A DNA stretch of 64,000 nt from Microbacterium sp. nov. GSS16 (GTDB taxonomy: Bacteria > Actinomycetota > Actinomycetes > Actinomycetales > Microbacteriaceae). The stretch covers positions 1-64,000 of the forward strand of contig NZ_CP116338.1 in NCBI RefSeq assembly GCF_028198145.1, given 5' to 3'. Every line of letters starts with the position of its first letter. Position 1 is the first letter of the stretch. Under the pieces are notes generated by a model that worked only from the letters and a program-made list of their open reading frames with translations, had not been told where the DNA came from and ran no database searches. Position numbers and translations under genes: made by a program. Shown piece by piece: positions 18,579 through 28,570 of this stretch.

Positions 18579-19222
18579 CCGTCGGCGCCCGGCGCGGCCG
18601 CGGCGAGAGTCTCGAACAGGATCGCGGTCGATGCCGCGCCGGGATCGAGGTGACCGGCGCTGCGTTCGCCGAGGTAGCTTGCGCGGCCCTTGCGGGCGAC
18701 GAGCGGCAGCGTGGCGTCTCGCCCGACGGCGGCGGCGTCCGCCGCGGCAGCCAACGCGGCTCGCACGTCGGCACCGTCGGCGAGCGCCGAGTCGAGCGCG
18801 TCGATGGCGGGGGCCATCGCGTCATACATCGTCTTGTCGCCTGCCTCGGGCTTGCCGCGAGCGACGACGCCCTCGAGCCCCGCGCGCAGCGCGCGCGCGA
18901 GCGCTGCGGAGTCGAGACTCGACACAGCCCCCGCGGTCATGCCCATGCGCAGGAAGAACGTGCCGTACAGGGGTCCGCTTGCGCCGCCCACAGAGCTGAC
19001 AAGCGTCATCCCGACCCCCTTGAGCAGCTCGTCGATCGTCTCGGGCGCACCGGCGCCGAGCTTGTCGACGACCGCGGTCATGCCGCGAGCCATGTTGGCG
19101 CCGTGGTCGGCGTCGCCGATGGCGGAGTCGAGCTCGGTGAGCCAGTCGCGCTTATCGTTCATGGCGGCGGCGAAGCGGGAGATCCAGTCGTGCAGGGCGG
19201 CGGTGTCGATGGTCGAGGTCAT
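18575..19222 (-). CDS. dhaL: Dihydroxyacetone kinase subunit DhaL
   Basis: A 215-residue ADP-binding subunit of the PTS-type dihydroxyacetone kinase. The metal-binding block LDSAIGDADHGANMARG, with its conserved aspartates, and the glycine-rich SVGGASGPLYGTFF and KPEAGDKTMYDA segments are intact. DhaL keeps ADP as a tightly bound cofactor that is rephosphorylated by DhaM and hands phosphate to DHA on DhaK. Translation starts at 19222, 53 bp after dhaK, with GGAG upstream, and the 3' end overlaps dhaM. Confidence 0.94.
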   Translation of the reverse strand: MTSTIDTAALHDWISRFAAAMNDKRDWLTELDSAIGDADHGANMARGMTAVVDKLGAGAPETIDELLKGVGMTLVSSVGGASGPLYGTFFLRMGMTAGAVSSLDSAALARALRAGLEGVVARGKPEAGDKTMYDAMAPAIDALDSALADGADVRAALAAAADAAAVGRDATLPLVARKGRASYLGERSAGHLDPGAASTAILFETLAAAAPGADG

Positions 19223-19275
19223 GCGTGCTCCTGGGTGGCGAGGGCGGTCGGATGACGGTGTCGGCGCGGGGCGGG

Positions 19276-20268
<993 letters not shown>

Positions 20269-20433
20269 GCTGCGATCTCCTTCGATCCTCAGGGTGCGGA
20301 CCAGCACGGGAACGTGCTCTGTCATGGTCGAATCTGCTCGGAGCCCCTGCCGTTGTCAAGATCGATCGCGAACCCTCGGATGCCGGGCTTGCGGGTGCCG
20401 CTGTTGCCATACGGTGAGCGATCTGGAATCGTA

Positions 20434-20455
20434 TTCCTGAACGATCGGTCTGTAA
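20434..20455. promoter_or_regulatory. Putative TetR-type operator upstream of the lower paa operon
   Basis: A 22-bp imperfect palindrome with TTCC at the left, CGATCG at the centre and GTAA at the right. It matches the paaA site at 17 of 22 positions. It overlaps a second inverted repeat, GGAAT-CGT-ATTCC (20425-20437). It lies 31 bp before the thiolase start, a good place for repression. The regulator itself is not in the window. Confidence 0.5.
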
Positions 20456-20486
20456 TGGATCGTCGGCCGCGATGGAGAGGATGACG

Positions 20487-21677
20487 ATGTCCGAGGCCTA
20501 TCTCGTCGGCGGCGTGCGCACGCCGGTCGGCCGGTACGGCGGCGCCCTGGCCGGCATCCGCCCCGACGACCTCGCCGCGCTCGTCGTCGGAGAGGTCGTC
20601 TCCCGGGCCGGCGTGCCGACGGATGCCATCGACGAGGTGATCCTGGGGGCGGCGAACCAGGCCGGTGAAGACAACCGCAACGTCGCCCGCATGGCGGTGC
20701 TGTTGGCGGGCCTGCCCGACGGCATCCCTGGGTTCACCGTCAACCGTCTGTGCGCGTCGGGGATGACGGCCATCGCGCTGGCCTCGCAGGCGATCCGCGC
20801 CGGCGACGCCGACCTGATGGTGGCGGGCGGGGTCGAGTCGATGACGCGTGCGCCCTGGGTGCAGGCCAAGCCCGAGCGCGCGTGGGGCAAGCCGGGCGAC
20901 GCCTACGACACGTCGATCGGATGGCGCTTCCCGAATCCTCGCCTGCTGGCCAGAGAGAAGGCGACCTTCTCGATGCCCGAGACGGCGGAGGAGGTCGCGC
21001 GGATCGACGGGGTCAGCAGAGCGGATGCCGATGCGTTCGCGCTGCGCAGCCACGAGCGCGCCCTCGCCGCCATCGACGCCGGGCGCCTCGCCGCCGAGAT
21101 CGTCCCGGTCGACACGGGCCGCGGCGTCGTCGACACCGACGAGGGCCCGCGCCGGGAGACGTCGCTCGAGGCACTGGCCGCGTTGCGGCCGGTCGTCGCG
21201 GGTGGCGAGGTGGTGACCGCCGGCAACGCGAGCTCGCTCAACGACGGCGCCTCGGCGATCATCGTCGCGGGGGCGGATGCCGTCGCCCGGCACGGACTGC
21301 GCCCGCGGGCGCAGATCGTCGCCTCGGCCACCGCGGCCCTGGCGCCCGAGATCATGGGTCTCGGCCCGGTTCCCGCGACCGAGAAGGCGCTGCAGAAGGC
21401 TGGCCTCACCGTGGCCGACATCGGCGCGGTCGAGCTGAATGAGGCCTTCGCCTCGCAGTCGCTGGCGTGCATCCGCCGTCTCGGCCTCGACCCCGAGATC
21501 GTCAACGCCGACGGCGGGGCGATCGCCCTCGGGCATCCGCTCGGCTCCAGCGGCTCGCGTCTGCTGGTCACGCTGCTGGGTCGCATGGAGCGCGAGGGCG
21601 CGCGATACGGGCTCGCGACGATGTGCGTCGGCGTCGGTCAGGGCACCGCGATGATCGTGGAGCGCGTCGATGGCTGA
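20487..21677 (+). CDS. paaJ: Acyl-CoA thiolase, probably PaaJ
   Basis: A 396-residue thiolase with the nucleophilic Cys89 in VNRLCASGM, the His in GGAIALGHPLGSSGSR and the second cysteine in TMCVGVGQG. In phenylacetate catabolism, PaaJ cleaves 3-oxoadipyl-CoA to acetyl-CoA and succinyl-CoA and also acts on the 3-oxo-5,6-dehydrosuberyl-CoA intermediate. The assignment to Paa rather than generic acetoacetyl-CoA thiolase rests on the operon with PaaZ. Three in-frame ATGs cluster at 20472, 20481 and 20487; the last has GGAGAGG six bases upstream. The stop overlaps the next gene by eight bases. Confidence 0.85.
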   Translation: MSEAYLVGGVRTPVGRYGGALAGIRPDDLAALVVGEVVSRAGVPTDAIDEVILGAANQAGEDNRNVARMAVLLAGLPDGIPGFTVNRLCASGMTAIALASQAIRAGDADLMVAGGVESMTRAPWVQAKPERAWGKPGDAYDTSIGWRFPNPRLLAREKATFSMPETAEEVARIDGVSRADADAFALRSHERALAAIDAGRLAAEIVPVDTGRGVVDTDEGPRRETSLEALAALRPVVAGGEVVTAGNASSLNDGASAIIVAGADAVARHGLRPRAQIVASATAALAPEIMGLGPVPATEKALQKAGLTVADIGAVELNEAFASQSLACIRRLGLDPEIVNADGGAIALGHPLGSSGSRLLVTLLGRMEREGARYGLATMCVGVGQGTAMIVERVDG

Positions 21678-22428
21678 GTCGCTGCGGGTCGTGACGCGCG
21701 GCGACCGGATGGTCGTGACGCTCGATCGCCCGGCCGTGCGCAACGCGATCGATCAGACGATGGTCGACGAGCTGCACGCGGTGTGCGCCGACCTCGAGAA
21801 CGAGCAGCGGGTGCTCATCCTCACCGGCGCCGACGGCGTCTTCGCGTCGGGAGCCGACATCCGCCAGCTGCGTGACCGCACCGCCGACGACGCGCGGCGC
21901 GGCATCAACTCGACCGTCTTCCGGCGCATCCGCGAGCTGCCGATGCCGGTCATCGCCGCGGTCGACGGCTTCGCGCTGGGCGGCGGGGCCGAGCTCGCCT
22001 ACGCCGCCGACATCCGCATCGGCACGCCCCGCGTGCGCATCGGCAACCCCGAGACCGGGCTCGGCATCATCGCCGCAGCTGGCGCCACCTGGCGCCTGCC
22101 CGAGATCATCGGACACGCCCGGGCAAGCGAGCTGCTGCTCACCGGGCGGATCATCGACGCCGACGAAGCCCTCGGGTGGGGGCTGCTGTCGTCGCTGCAC
22201 GAACCCGGCGAGCTGCTCGACGCGGCGCACGCCGTCGCCGACCGCATCTGCGCGAACGGCGCGCGGGCCACCGAGCTCACCAAGCGCGCCCTGCTCGCGC
22301 CCGCTGATCAGCATCCGACGATCGAGCTCGAGCTGCAGGCCGAGCTGTTCGACAGCGATGAGAAGCGCCGACGCATGACGGCGTTCCTCGAGCGCCGGTC
22401 GCAGCGACCAGAGGAGAAGAGCCGATGA
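21670..22428 (+). CDS. paaF: Enoyl-CoA hydratase/isomerase, probably PaaF
   Basis: A 252-residue crotonase-fold enzyme. The oxyanion-hole blocks FASGADIRQLRD and ALGGGAELAYAADIRIG and the NPETGLGIIAAAGATWRLP segment, with its catalytic glutamate, are present. In the Paa pathway, PaaF hydrates 2,3-dehydroadipyl-CoA. Its start lies inside the last codons of the thiolase gene and its stop overlaps the next gene by ATGA, so the four genes are one operon. Assignment to PaaF, not PaaG, is by operon position and is less certain than the fold. Confidence 0.8.
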   Translation: MAESLRVVTRGDRMVVTLDRPAVRNAIDQTMVDELHAVCADLENEQRVLILTGADGVFASGADIRQLRDRTADDARRGINSTVFRRIRELPMPVIAAVDGFALGGGAELAYAADIRIGTPRVRIGNPETGLGIIAAAGATWRLPEIIGHARASELLLTGRIIDADEALGWGLLSSLHEPGELLDAAHAVADRICANGARATELTKRALLAPADQHPTIELELQAELFDSDEKRRRMTAFLERRSQRPEEKSR

Positions 22429-23279
22429 GCGTACCGGGAACCGTGGGCGTGCTGGGCGGCGGGCGCATGGGCGCGGGCATCGCGCACGCGTTCCTGCTGG
22501 CCGGGGCGCGGGTGCGGCTCGTCGAGCGCGACGAGGAGTCCGCCGAGGCGGCGCGCGGACGCGTGCTGACGAGCATCGAGAACTCGGTGCGCCGCGGCTA
22601 CCTCGTCGAGCCGCGGCCGGTGATCGAGTCGTTCGCCGTGCACACCGACCCCACGACTTTCATGAGCGCCGACCTCGTGATCGAGGCCGTGCCCGAAGAT
22701 CGCACGCTGAAGGCCGAGGCGCTGTCGCAGATCGAGCGGATCGTCGCGACCGAGGCGGTGCTCGCGACGAACACCTCGTCGATCTCGATCGATGAGCTCG
22801 CGGCCTCGCTCGAGCGGCCCGAGCGGTTCCTCGGCCTGCACTTCTTCAACCCCGTGCCGGCGTCACAGCTCGTCGAGATCGTCGTCGGGTCGCGCACGGA
22901 TCGTGCCGTGGTCGACGCCGCTCGCGAGTGGATCGCGACGCTGCGCAAGACCCCGGTGGTGATCCGCGACTCCCCCGGTTTTGCATCGAGCCGGCTCGGT
23001 GTGCTGCTGGGTCTGGAGGCGATCCGGATGCTCGAGGAGGGCGTCGGCGACGCCTCCGACATCGACGCGGCCATGGGGCTGGGGTATCGGCATCCGATGG
23101 GTCCGCTGCGCACCACCGACGTCGTCGGCCTCGACGTGCGCCTCGGCATCGCCGAGGAGCTGGCCCGAGAGCTCGGGCCGCGATTCGAGCCGCCGCGACT
23201 GCTGCGGCAGATGGTGGATGCCGGAAAGCTGGGCCGCAAGAGCGGCGAGGGGTTCTACGTGTGGAACGAGGAGAGATGA
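22425..23279 (+). CDS. paaH: 3-Hydroxyacyl-CoA dehydrogenase, probably PaaH
   Basis: A 284-residue NAD-dependent dehydrogenase with an N-terminal Rossmann loop VLGGGRMGAGIAHAF and the catalytic His-Glu region LGLHFFNPVPASQLVEIV. The C-terminal helical domain carries GLGYRHPMGPL. PaaH oxidises 3-hydroxyadipyl-CoA to 3-oxoadipyl-CoA ahead of the thiolase. It overlaps both neighbours by ATGA. General fatty-acid function (Hbd) is the alternative. Confidence 0.85.
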   Translation: MSVPGTVGVLGGGRMGAGIAHAFLLAGARVRLVERDEESAEAARGRVLTSIENSVRRGYLVEPRPVIESFAVHTDPTTFMSADLVIEAVPEDRTLKAEALSQIERIVATEAVLATNTSSISIDELAASLERPERFLGLHFFNPVPASQLVEIVVGSRTDRAVVDAAREWIATLRKTPVVIRDSPGFASSRLGVLLGLEAIRMLEEGVGDASDIDAAMGLGYRHPMGPLRTTDVVGLDVRLGIAEELARELGPRFEPPRLLRQMVDAGKLGRKSGEGFYVWNEER

Positions 23280-25345
23280 CCGATTTTCTGCCGAGCTACG
23301 TCCAGGGCGAGTGGTGGACGCCGTCCGCCGGAGCGCCGGGCACCGACGTCCGCGACGCGTCCACCGGCGAGATCATCACCCGGGTATCGACCGAGGGGCT
23401 CGATCTGGCCGGCGCCCTCGAGTACGCGCGAACCACCGGTCACGCGAGTCTCGCCGAGCTGACCTTTCACCAGCGCGCGCTGCTGCTCAAGCAGTTCGCC
23501 CTGGCGCTCACCGAGCGCAAAGACGAGCTGTACGCGCTTTCGGCGCGCACCGGCGCGACGAAGGCCGACTCGTGGGTCGATATCGACGGCGGTATCGGCG
23601 TGCTGTTCTCGTACTCGGGCAAGGGCCGCCGCGAGCTGCCGAACAGCCGCGTGCACGTCGACGGCCCGGTGGAGCCGCTCTCGAAGGACGGCAGCTTCCT
23701 CGGTCGGCACGTGTACACGACGCTGCCGGGCGTCGCCGTGCAGATCAACGCGTTCAACTTTCCCGTGTGGGGGTCTCTGGAGAAGCTCGCCCCGGCGTTC
23801 CTCGCCGGTATGCCGACGCTGGTGAAGCCCGCCACGCCGACTGGATATCTCGCCGAGGCGATGGTGCGCATTCTCGTCGAGTCGGGGCTGCTGCCCAAGG
23901 GGTCGCTGCAGCTGGTCAGCGGCAGCGTGCCCGATCTGTTCGATCACCTGCGGCTGGGCGATCTGGTCGGGTTCACCGGCAGCGCGTCAACCGCCGAGAA
24001 GCTGCGGCAGCACGCCGCCGTGCAGACCGGCGGGGTGCGCTTCACCGCCGAGACCGACTCGATCAACGCGTCGGTGCTGGGCACGGATGCCGTCGCCGGC
24101 ACGCCCGAGTTCGACGCCTACGTGCGCCAGCTGGTGGTGGAGATGACCACGAAGGCCGGGCAGAAGTGCACAGCCATCCGTCGCGCGATCGTCCCGGCGG
24201 CGGCGGCCGACGATGTGATCGAGGCCGTGCGGGCGCGGATCGCGCAGAAGACGGTGCTCGGCGACCCGCGCGCCGAGGGCGTAACGATGGGACCGCTCGC
24301 CTCGACCGCGCAGCGCGACGAGGTGCTGCGCCAGGTGCAGAGGCTGCGGGATGCCGGCGGCCGGGTCGTGGTCGGCTCGACCGATGCGCCCGCCGTGCGG
24401 CATGTCGACGGGTCGGCGGGCCCGGCACCTGACGGGGCTTTCGTGGCGCCGCTGCTGCTGCGCTTCGATGACGCGAGCGCAGAGGCCGTGCACGATGTCG
24501 AGGCGTTCGGGCCGGTGTCGTCGCTGCTGACGTACTCGACCACGGCCGAGGCCGCCGATCTCGTCGCTCGCGGTGGCGGGTCGCTGGTGACGAGCATCGC
24601 GACGCACGACCCCGCGCAGGCGGTCGAGCTGGCGACGCGCATCGCGCCGTTCAACGGCCGGATGCTGCTGCTCGACCGCGACGATGCCCGATCGTCCACC
24701 GGGCACGGCTCTCCCCTGCCGGGGCTCGTGCACGGCGGACCGGGGCGGGCGGGAGGCGGCGAGGAGCTCGGCGGCATCCGCGCCGTTCTGCACCACATGC
24801 AGCGCACGGCCGTGCAGGGCTCGCCCGAGATGCTCACCGCGCTGACCGGCGTGTGGCACGCGGGCGCGTCAACGCGCACCGGCGACCGGCATCCGTTCCG
24901 CAAATCACTGGCCGAGCTGCGTATCGGCGACCAGGTCGCGTCGGATGCCCGAGAGGTCACTCTCGACGACATCGAGACCTTCGCGCACTTCACCGGCGAC
25001 ACGTTCTACGCCCACATGGACGAGGACTCCGCGGCCGCCAACCCGTTCTTCCCCGGCCGCGTCGCGCACGGCTACCTGCTCGTGTCGTGGGCTGCCGGGC
25101 TGTTCGTCGATCCCGAGCCGGGCCCGGTGCTGGCGAACTACGGACTCGAGAATCTGCGCTTCATCACCCCGGTGTCGCCGGGCGACAGCATCCGAGTCGA
25201 GCTGACCGCCAAGCAGATCACTCCGCGCGAGACCGACGAGTACGGCGAGGTGCGCTGGGATGCGGTGATCCGCAATCAAAGCGACGAGGTCGTCGCGACC
25301 TACGACGTGCTGACCCTCGTCAGTAAGGATCCGGTCGCCGCCTGA
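23276..25345 (+). CDS. paaZ: Bifunctional oxepin-CoA hydrolase / aldehyde dehydrogenase PaaZ
   Basis: A 689-residue fusion that opens the oxepin-CoA ring and oxidises the resulting semialdehyde. Residues 1-530 are an NADP-type aldehyde dehydrogenase with the nucleophilic Cys298 in AGQKCTAIRR and the Glu in FTAETDSIN. Residues about 540-685 are a MaoC-type hydratase with FTGDTFYAHMD and FFPGRVAHGYL. Both active sites look intact. The start at 23276 overlaps the dehydrogenase stop by ATGA; longer in-frame versions lie antisense or out of context and are rejected. It is the last gene of this operon and the strongest evidence that the operon belongs to phenylacetate catabolism. Confidence 0.95.
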   Translation: MTDFLPSYVQGEWWTPSAGAPGTDVRDASTGEIITRVSTEGLDLAGALEYARTTGHASLAELTFHQRALLLKQFALALTERKDELYALSARTGATKADSWVDIDGGIGVLFSYSGKGRRELPNSRVHVDGPVEPLSKDGSFLGRHVYTTLPGVAVQINAFNFPVWGSLEKLAPAFLAGMPTLVKPATPTGYLAEAMVRILVESGLLPKGSLQLVSGSVPDLFDHLRLGDLVGFTGSASTAEKLRQHAAVQTGGVRFTAETDSINASVLGTDAVAGTPEFDAYVRQLVVEMTTKAGQKCTAIRRAIVPAAAADDVIEAVRARIAQKTVLGDPRAEGVTMGPLASTAQRDEVLRQVQRLRDAGGRVVVGSTDAPAVRHVDGSAGPAPDGAFVAPLLLRFDDASAEAVHDVEAFGPVSSLLTYSTTAEAADLVARGGGSLVTSIATHDPAQAVELATRIAPFNGRMLLLDRDDARSSTGHGSPLPGLVHGGPGRAGGGEELGGIRAVLHHMQRTAVQGSPEMLTALTGVWHAGASTRTGDRHPFRKSLAELRIGDQVASDAREVTLDDIETFAHFTGDTFYAHMDEDSAAANPFFPGRVAHGYLLVSWAAGLFVDPEPGPVLANYGLENLRFITPVSPGDSIRVELTAKQITPRETDEYGEVRWDAVIRNQSDEVVATYDVLTLVSKDPVAA

Positions 25346-25349
25346 ACAG

Positions 25350-25403
25350 CCCCTGCCGAAAACGCTGCGGTCGGGGTTTCGGCGATATGGGTTTCGGCAG
25401 GGG
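25350..25403. terminator. Hairpin terminator after paaZ
   Basis: Perfect 12-bp arms, CCCCTGCCGAAA at 25350-25361 and TTTCGGCAGGGG at 25392-25403, sit directly after the paaZ stop. The loop is 30 nt and contains another TTTCGG. There is no clear U-tract, as is usual in high-GC actinobacteria. Confidence 0.6.
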
Positions 25404-25461
25404 GTTTCGGCGGGCGGTTCATCGGCGTGTCGCGCGTCTTGTCGTCGAGGTTGGCGCGACT

Positions 25462-25487
25462 GCCGGAAACGATCGTTTACGGCAGGG
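25462..25487. repeat. Nested palindrome CTGCCG / AAACGATCGTTT / CGGCAG
   Basis: A 26-bp inverted repeat whose core is the perfect 12-bp palindrome AAACGATCGTTT (25469-25480). It lies in the convergent gap between paaZ and cadD, 35 bp before the first gene of the metal-resistance block. The core with its flank, GAAACGATCGTTTNCGG, recurs at 35879-35895, just past the other end of that block. It may be a terminator, a repeat, or an insertion footprint. Confidence 0.55.
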
Positions 25488-25521
25488 GGCAGTCAGCCTG
25501 TTTGACGTTGTTGCGCCGGTC

Positions 25522-26121
25522 TCAGAGCCCGAATGCTCCTCCGCTGATCAGGATGAATACACCGAGCCCGATGAGGACGAGGGGGAACAGGACGTGTTCC
25601 CAACGTTCCAAGATCTCGGCGATCGGACGTCGCGTGGCGATGAACCTGGCCACGATGACGAGCACAGCAACGAGCGCGAGGAACACGACGCAGTATGCGA
25701 CCACCGCCGCGGGTCCGACGTTGAGGAAAACGGGGACGTAGACGCCGATGTTGTCACCGCCGTTAGCGAAGGTGACCCCAGCTACGGCCCAGACAGCAAC
25801 CTTCTTGCCTTCGATCTTCGCCTCATCGTCGTCATCGTCGTGCCGGCGGCGCCATGCTTGCCAAGCTGCCCATAGTCCTAACGCCAGCGGGATGAGGCCG
25901 AAGTATGGAATGACCTCGGGCGGAAGGAAGGCTCCGGCGCCGAGGGAAACGAGTACGGCAGCGCCGAGAATGCCGACGAATCCCAGGTACTGACCCGCCA
26001 GGATTCGAGTTGTCGTGCCGCGTTGCCCCGCGCCGCGGGCGAAGAATAGGGACAACACGATGATGTCGTCGATGTTCGTGGCTAGGAACAGACCGATCGC
26101 TTGGAGGACAGAGAGAATCAT
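25522..26121 (-). CDS. cadD: CadD-family cadmium resistance transporter
   Basis: A 199-residue membrane protein, probably six helices. It begins with the hallmark FLATNIDDIIVLSLFFA and has a second FANGGDNIGVYVP segment; these two Asp-containing membrane motifs are typical of CadD-type cation efflux proteins in the LysE superfamily. A short acidic/His loop with five consecutive Asp residues lies between helices 3 and 4. The start at 26121 overlaps the lspA stop by ATGA, so it is the last gene of a cmtR-cadA-lspA-cadD operon. Expected role: export of Cd(II) from the cytoplasm. Confidence 0.88.
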   Translation of the reverse strand: MILSVLQAIGLFLATNIDDIIVLSLFFARGAGQRGTTTRILAGQYLGFVGILGAAVLVSLGAGAFLPPEVIPYFGLIPLALGLWAAWQAWRRRHDDDDDEAKIEGKKVAVWAVAGVTFANGGDNIGVYVPVFLNVGPAAVVAYCVVFLALVAVLVIVARFIATRRPIAEILERWEHVLFPLVLIGLGVFILISGGAFGL

Positions 26122-26669
26122 GTGTTCGCTTTCCGGAGATAGAGCAACAAGCCAAGTCCCACGCCGACGCCGAGGATGACGTCGGCAAGGTTGCCGATGA
26201 AGAGGTTGCCGTAGGCCAGGAAGTCGATGACGTGACCGCGACCGAATCCGGGCGGAGCGAGCAAGCGGTCCAGCAGGTTGCCAACCGCGCCTCCCCACAG
26301 GAGTCCGATCGCGATCGCCCACCCAGCCGTTCGGGCGCGCGTCGCGGCGATGAGCAGCGCGATGGATGCGGCAGCGGCCAAGACGGTCAGGAGCCAGGTC
26401 GCGTCGGCGCCGAGAGACATCACGGTGCCAGGGTTGAACGCGAGCTGCAGCCCGAGCCAGTCTCCGAGGATGGGGACTCGGTCGGCCTCGCTGAGCCGTG
26501 CAAGGGCGAGTGCCTTCGTGCCTTGGTCGACCCAGACGGCGACCGCTGCGACACCTACTGCGAGTAGGAACCGCAGCAATCGGCTTCGCGCGGACGCTCG
26601 GTCGGGCGAACTCGTCGCGTCCCCACGAGTGGCTCTGCCGAGAGTGATTCCGTCATCGGGCCGGGTCAT
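26118..26669 (-). CDS. lspA: Lipoprotein signal peptidase (LspA) in the cadmium cassette
   Basis: A 183-residue signal peptidase II with four predicted membrane helices. The two catalytic Asp motifs are visible: GNLLDRL in the third helix region and GNLADV near the C-terminus. Signal peptidase II removes signal peptides from diacylglyceryl-modified prolipoproteins. The N-terminal 30 residues are a non-homologous, charged extension. Extra LspA copies are often found in heavy-metal cassettes next to CadA/CadD, for reasons not settled. It overlaps both neighbours, so it is cotranscribed. The housekeeping lspA is presumably elsewhere. Confidence 0.9.
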   Translation of the reverse strand: MTRPDDGITLGRATRGDATSSPDRASARSRLLRFLLAVGVAAVAVWVDQGTKALALARLSEADRVPILGDWLGLQLAFNPGTVMSLGADATWLLTVLAAAASIALLIAATRARTAGWAIAIGLLWGGAVGNLLDRLLAPPGFGRGHVIDFLAYGNLFIGNLADVILGVGVGLGLLLYLRKANT

Positions 26670-28570
26670 GCCTTTCTCCGTCGCGCCGCTCGGAGCCCGT
26701 TGAGGATAACGACAACCTCTGCGACCTCGTGAACAAGGACGACGGCTGCCAGACCTAGGTATCCGGTAATCGCCAAGGGCAACAGCACCGCGATGAGCGC
26801 GATGGACAGCACAACGTTCTGATTGATGATGTTGCGGCCACGGCGTGCGTGTTCCAGTGCCTGCGGGATAAGGCGCAGGTCATGTCCAGTGAACGCAACA
26901 TCGGCCGACTCGATCGCGGCATCCGCGCCCTTCGCTCCCATCGCGATTCCCAAGTCCGCGGAAGCCAGCGCGGGGGCGTCGTTGATGCCGTCCCCGATCA
27001 TGGCCGTGGGTTGCGACTTCGACAGTGCTGCGACAGCGGCAGCTTTATCCTCGGGGCGTAGCTCGGCGCGCACATCGCTGATCCCGGCCTGTGCGGCCAG
27101 AGCTGCGGCGGTGCGAGCGTTGTCGCCGGTGAGCATTGTCACCGCGATTCCACGTCGGGTGAGGGTTGCGATGACATCGGAAACTTCAGGGCGCAGCTCA
27201 TCACGCACTCCTACCGCGCCAACAGGCTGGTCGTTGCGGTGCACGATAACCACAGTCATCCCCTCGGATTCCATTGCCTGCACCTCGCCGTCCAGCGAAC
27301 CGGCGTCCAGCCAGCGCGGGCTACCCACCGCGATACGGGCACCGTCGAGCGTGCCAGAGATGCCGTGTCCGGCAGTCTCACTGACGGCCTCCGCGGTTCG
27401 GGCCTCGGAAACGGCGGTGGTGATCGCAGCAGCCAGGGGGTGCGTACTGTGACCCTCCAAGCTCGCCGCCCACGCGAGCACATCGTCCTCGGTCGTCCCC
27501 GCGACGGTGACGACGCGGGCCACGGTGGGCTCATTGCGGGTCAGGGTGCCGGTCTTGTCGACAGCGAGATGGCGGATCCCACCAAACCTCTCGAACGCGG
27601 CCCCGGACTTCACCACCACACCAAACTTCGATGCTGCACCGATCGCGGCTACGACGGTGAGCGGAACAGCGATCGCCAGGGCGCACGGGGACGCGGCGAC
27701 CAGCACGACCAAGGCGCGGGTGATCCACAGCTCAGGATCGCCAGTCAGGAGCGAACCGAGCACACCGACCAGAACCGCGAGGATCATCACTCCGGGAACG
27801 AGAGGACGGGCGATCCGGTCAGCCAGTCGCGCCCGGTCGCCCTTCTCAGCTTGCGCCTGCTCGACCAGCTCGACGATCGTCGTCAGCGAGTTGTCGGTGC
27901 CAGCAGCGGTCGCCTCGATTTCGAGAACGCCTGTGGTGTTGATCGACCCGGCAGAGACTTCGTTGCCGGGATCGACGTCGACCGGGATCGACTCGCCCGT
28001 GATCGCTGAGGTATCCAGGCTGCTCCGCCCAGTCCGCACAATGCCGTCTGTGGCTACCCGTTCACCCGGGCGCACCACGAGCACGTCTCCCACGCGCAGA
28101 TCCTTCGCCTCCACTTCGGACGTCGCGTCGCCTCTCTTGACGAGTGCGGTTTCGGGTACGAGCTTCAACAACGCCCGCAAGCCCGCGCGTGCACGGTCCA
28201 TGGCCCTGTCCTCCAGCGCTTCCGCGATGGAGTACAGGAACGCCAACGCGGCGGCTTCCTCGACGTAGCCGAGGATGACTGCACCGGTAGCGCTGATCGT
28301 CATCAACAGTCCGATCCCGAGCTTTCGCTTCGCGAACAGCTTGCGCAGCGCACCCGGAACGAAAGTCGACGCACCCAACAACAGAGCCACCCAGAACAGC
28401 ACCAGGCCCGCGGCCTCTGCGCCGGTCCACTCGCACACCAGGCCGGCGCCGAACACCACGCCGGAGAAAATCGGGATCAGAACGCCCGGGCTCCGGTACC
28501 ACGGCCGGTCATCGTCATCATCGTCGTCGAGGTCGACATGCTCGACGTGCAAACCCGTGACCGAGCTCAC
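26666..28570 (-). CDS. cadA: Heavy-metal P1B-type ATPase, cadmium/zinc/cobalt type
   Basis: A 634-residue metal-exporting P-type ATPase. The phosphorylation site is DKTGTLT, the actuator TGES is in AITGESIPV, the HP motif is in GHSTHPLA, and the hinge is MIGDGINDAPAL. The metal-site helix reads SPCALAIAVP, that is SPC in place of the CPC of staphylococcal CadA; SPC is typical of the P1B-4 group (Co, Zn, Cd or Fe). There is no N-terminal HMA Cys domain. Instead a run of seven aspartates follows a short Val/His-rich lead. The GTG at 28570 overlaps the cmtR stop as GTGA, so I prefer it to the ATG at 28624. The cmtR neighbour favours cadmium or lead. Confidence 0.9.
   Translation of the reverse strand: MSSVTGLHVEHVDLDDDDDDDRPWYRSPGVLIPIFSGVVFGAGLVCEWTGAEAAGLVLFWVALLLGASTFVPGALRKLFAKRKLGIGLLMTISATGAVILGYVEEAAALAFLYSIAEALEDRAMDRARAGLRALLKLVPETALVKRGDATSEVEAKDLRVGDVLVVRPGERVATDGIVRTGRSSLDTSAITGESIPVDVDPGNEVSAGSINTTGVLEIEATAAGTDNSLTTIVELVEQAQAEKGDRARLADRIARPLVPGVMILAVLVGVLGSLLTGDPELWITRALVVLVAASPCALAIAVPLTVVAAIGAASKFGVVVKSGAAFERFGGIRHLAVDKTGTLTRNEPTVARVVTVAGTTEDDVLAWAASLEGHSTHPLAAAITTAVSEARTAEAVSETAGHGISGTLDGARIAVGSPRWLDAGSLDGEVQAMESEGMTVVIVHRNDQPVGAVGVRDELRPEVSDVIATLTRRGIAVTMLTGDNARTAAALAAQAGISDVRAELRPEDKAAAVAALSKSQPTAMIGDGINDAPALASADLGIAMGAKGADAAIESADVAFTGHDLRLIPQALEHARRGRNIINQNVVLSIALIAVLLPLAITGYLGLAAVVLVHEVAEVVVILNGLRAARRRKA

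Noticed and set aside
15852..18653. A very long plus-strand open frame opposite the DhaM-HPr-EI gene
   Set aside because: It is Arg/Ala-rich and has no domain. Its opposite strand encodes a clearly conserved three-domain protein. Such antisense frames are common in high-GC DNA.
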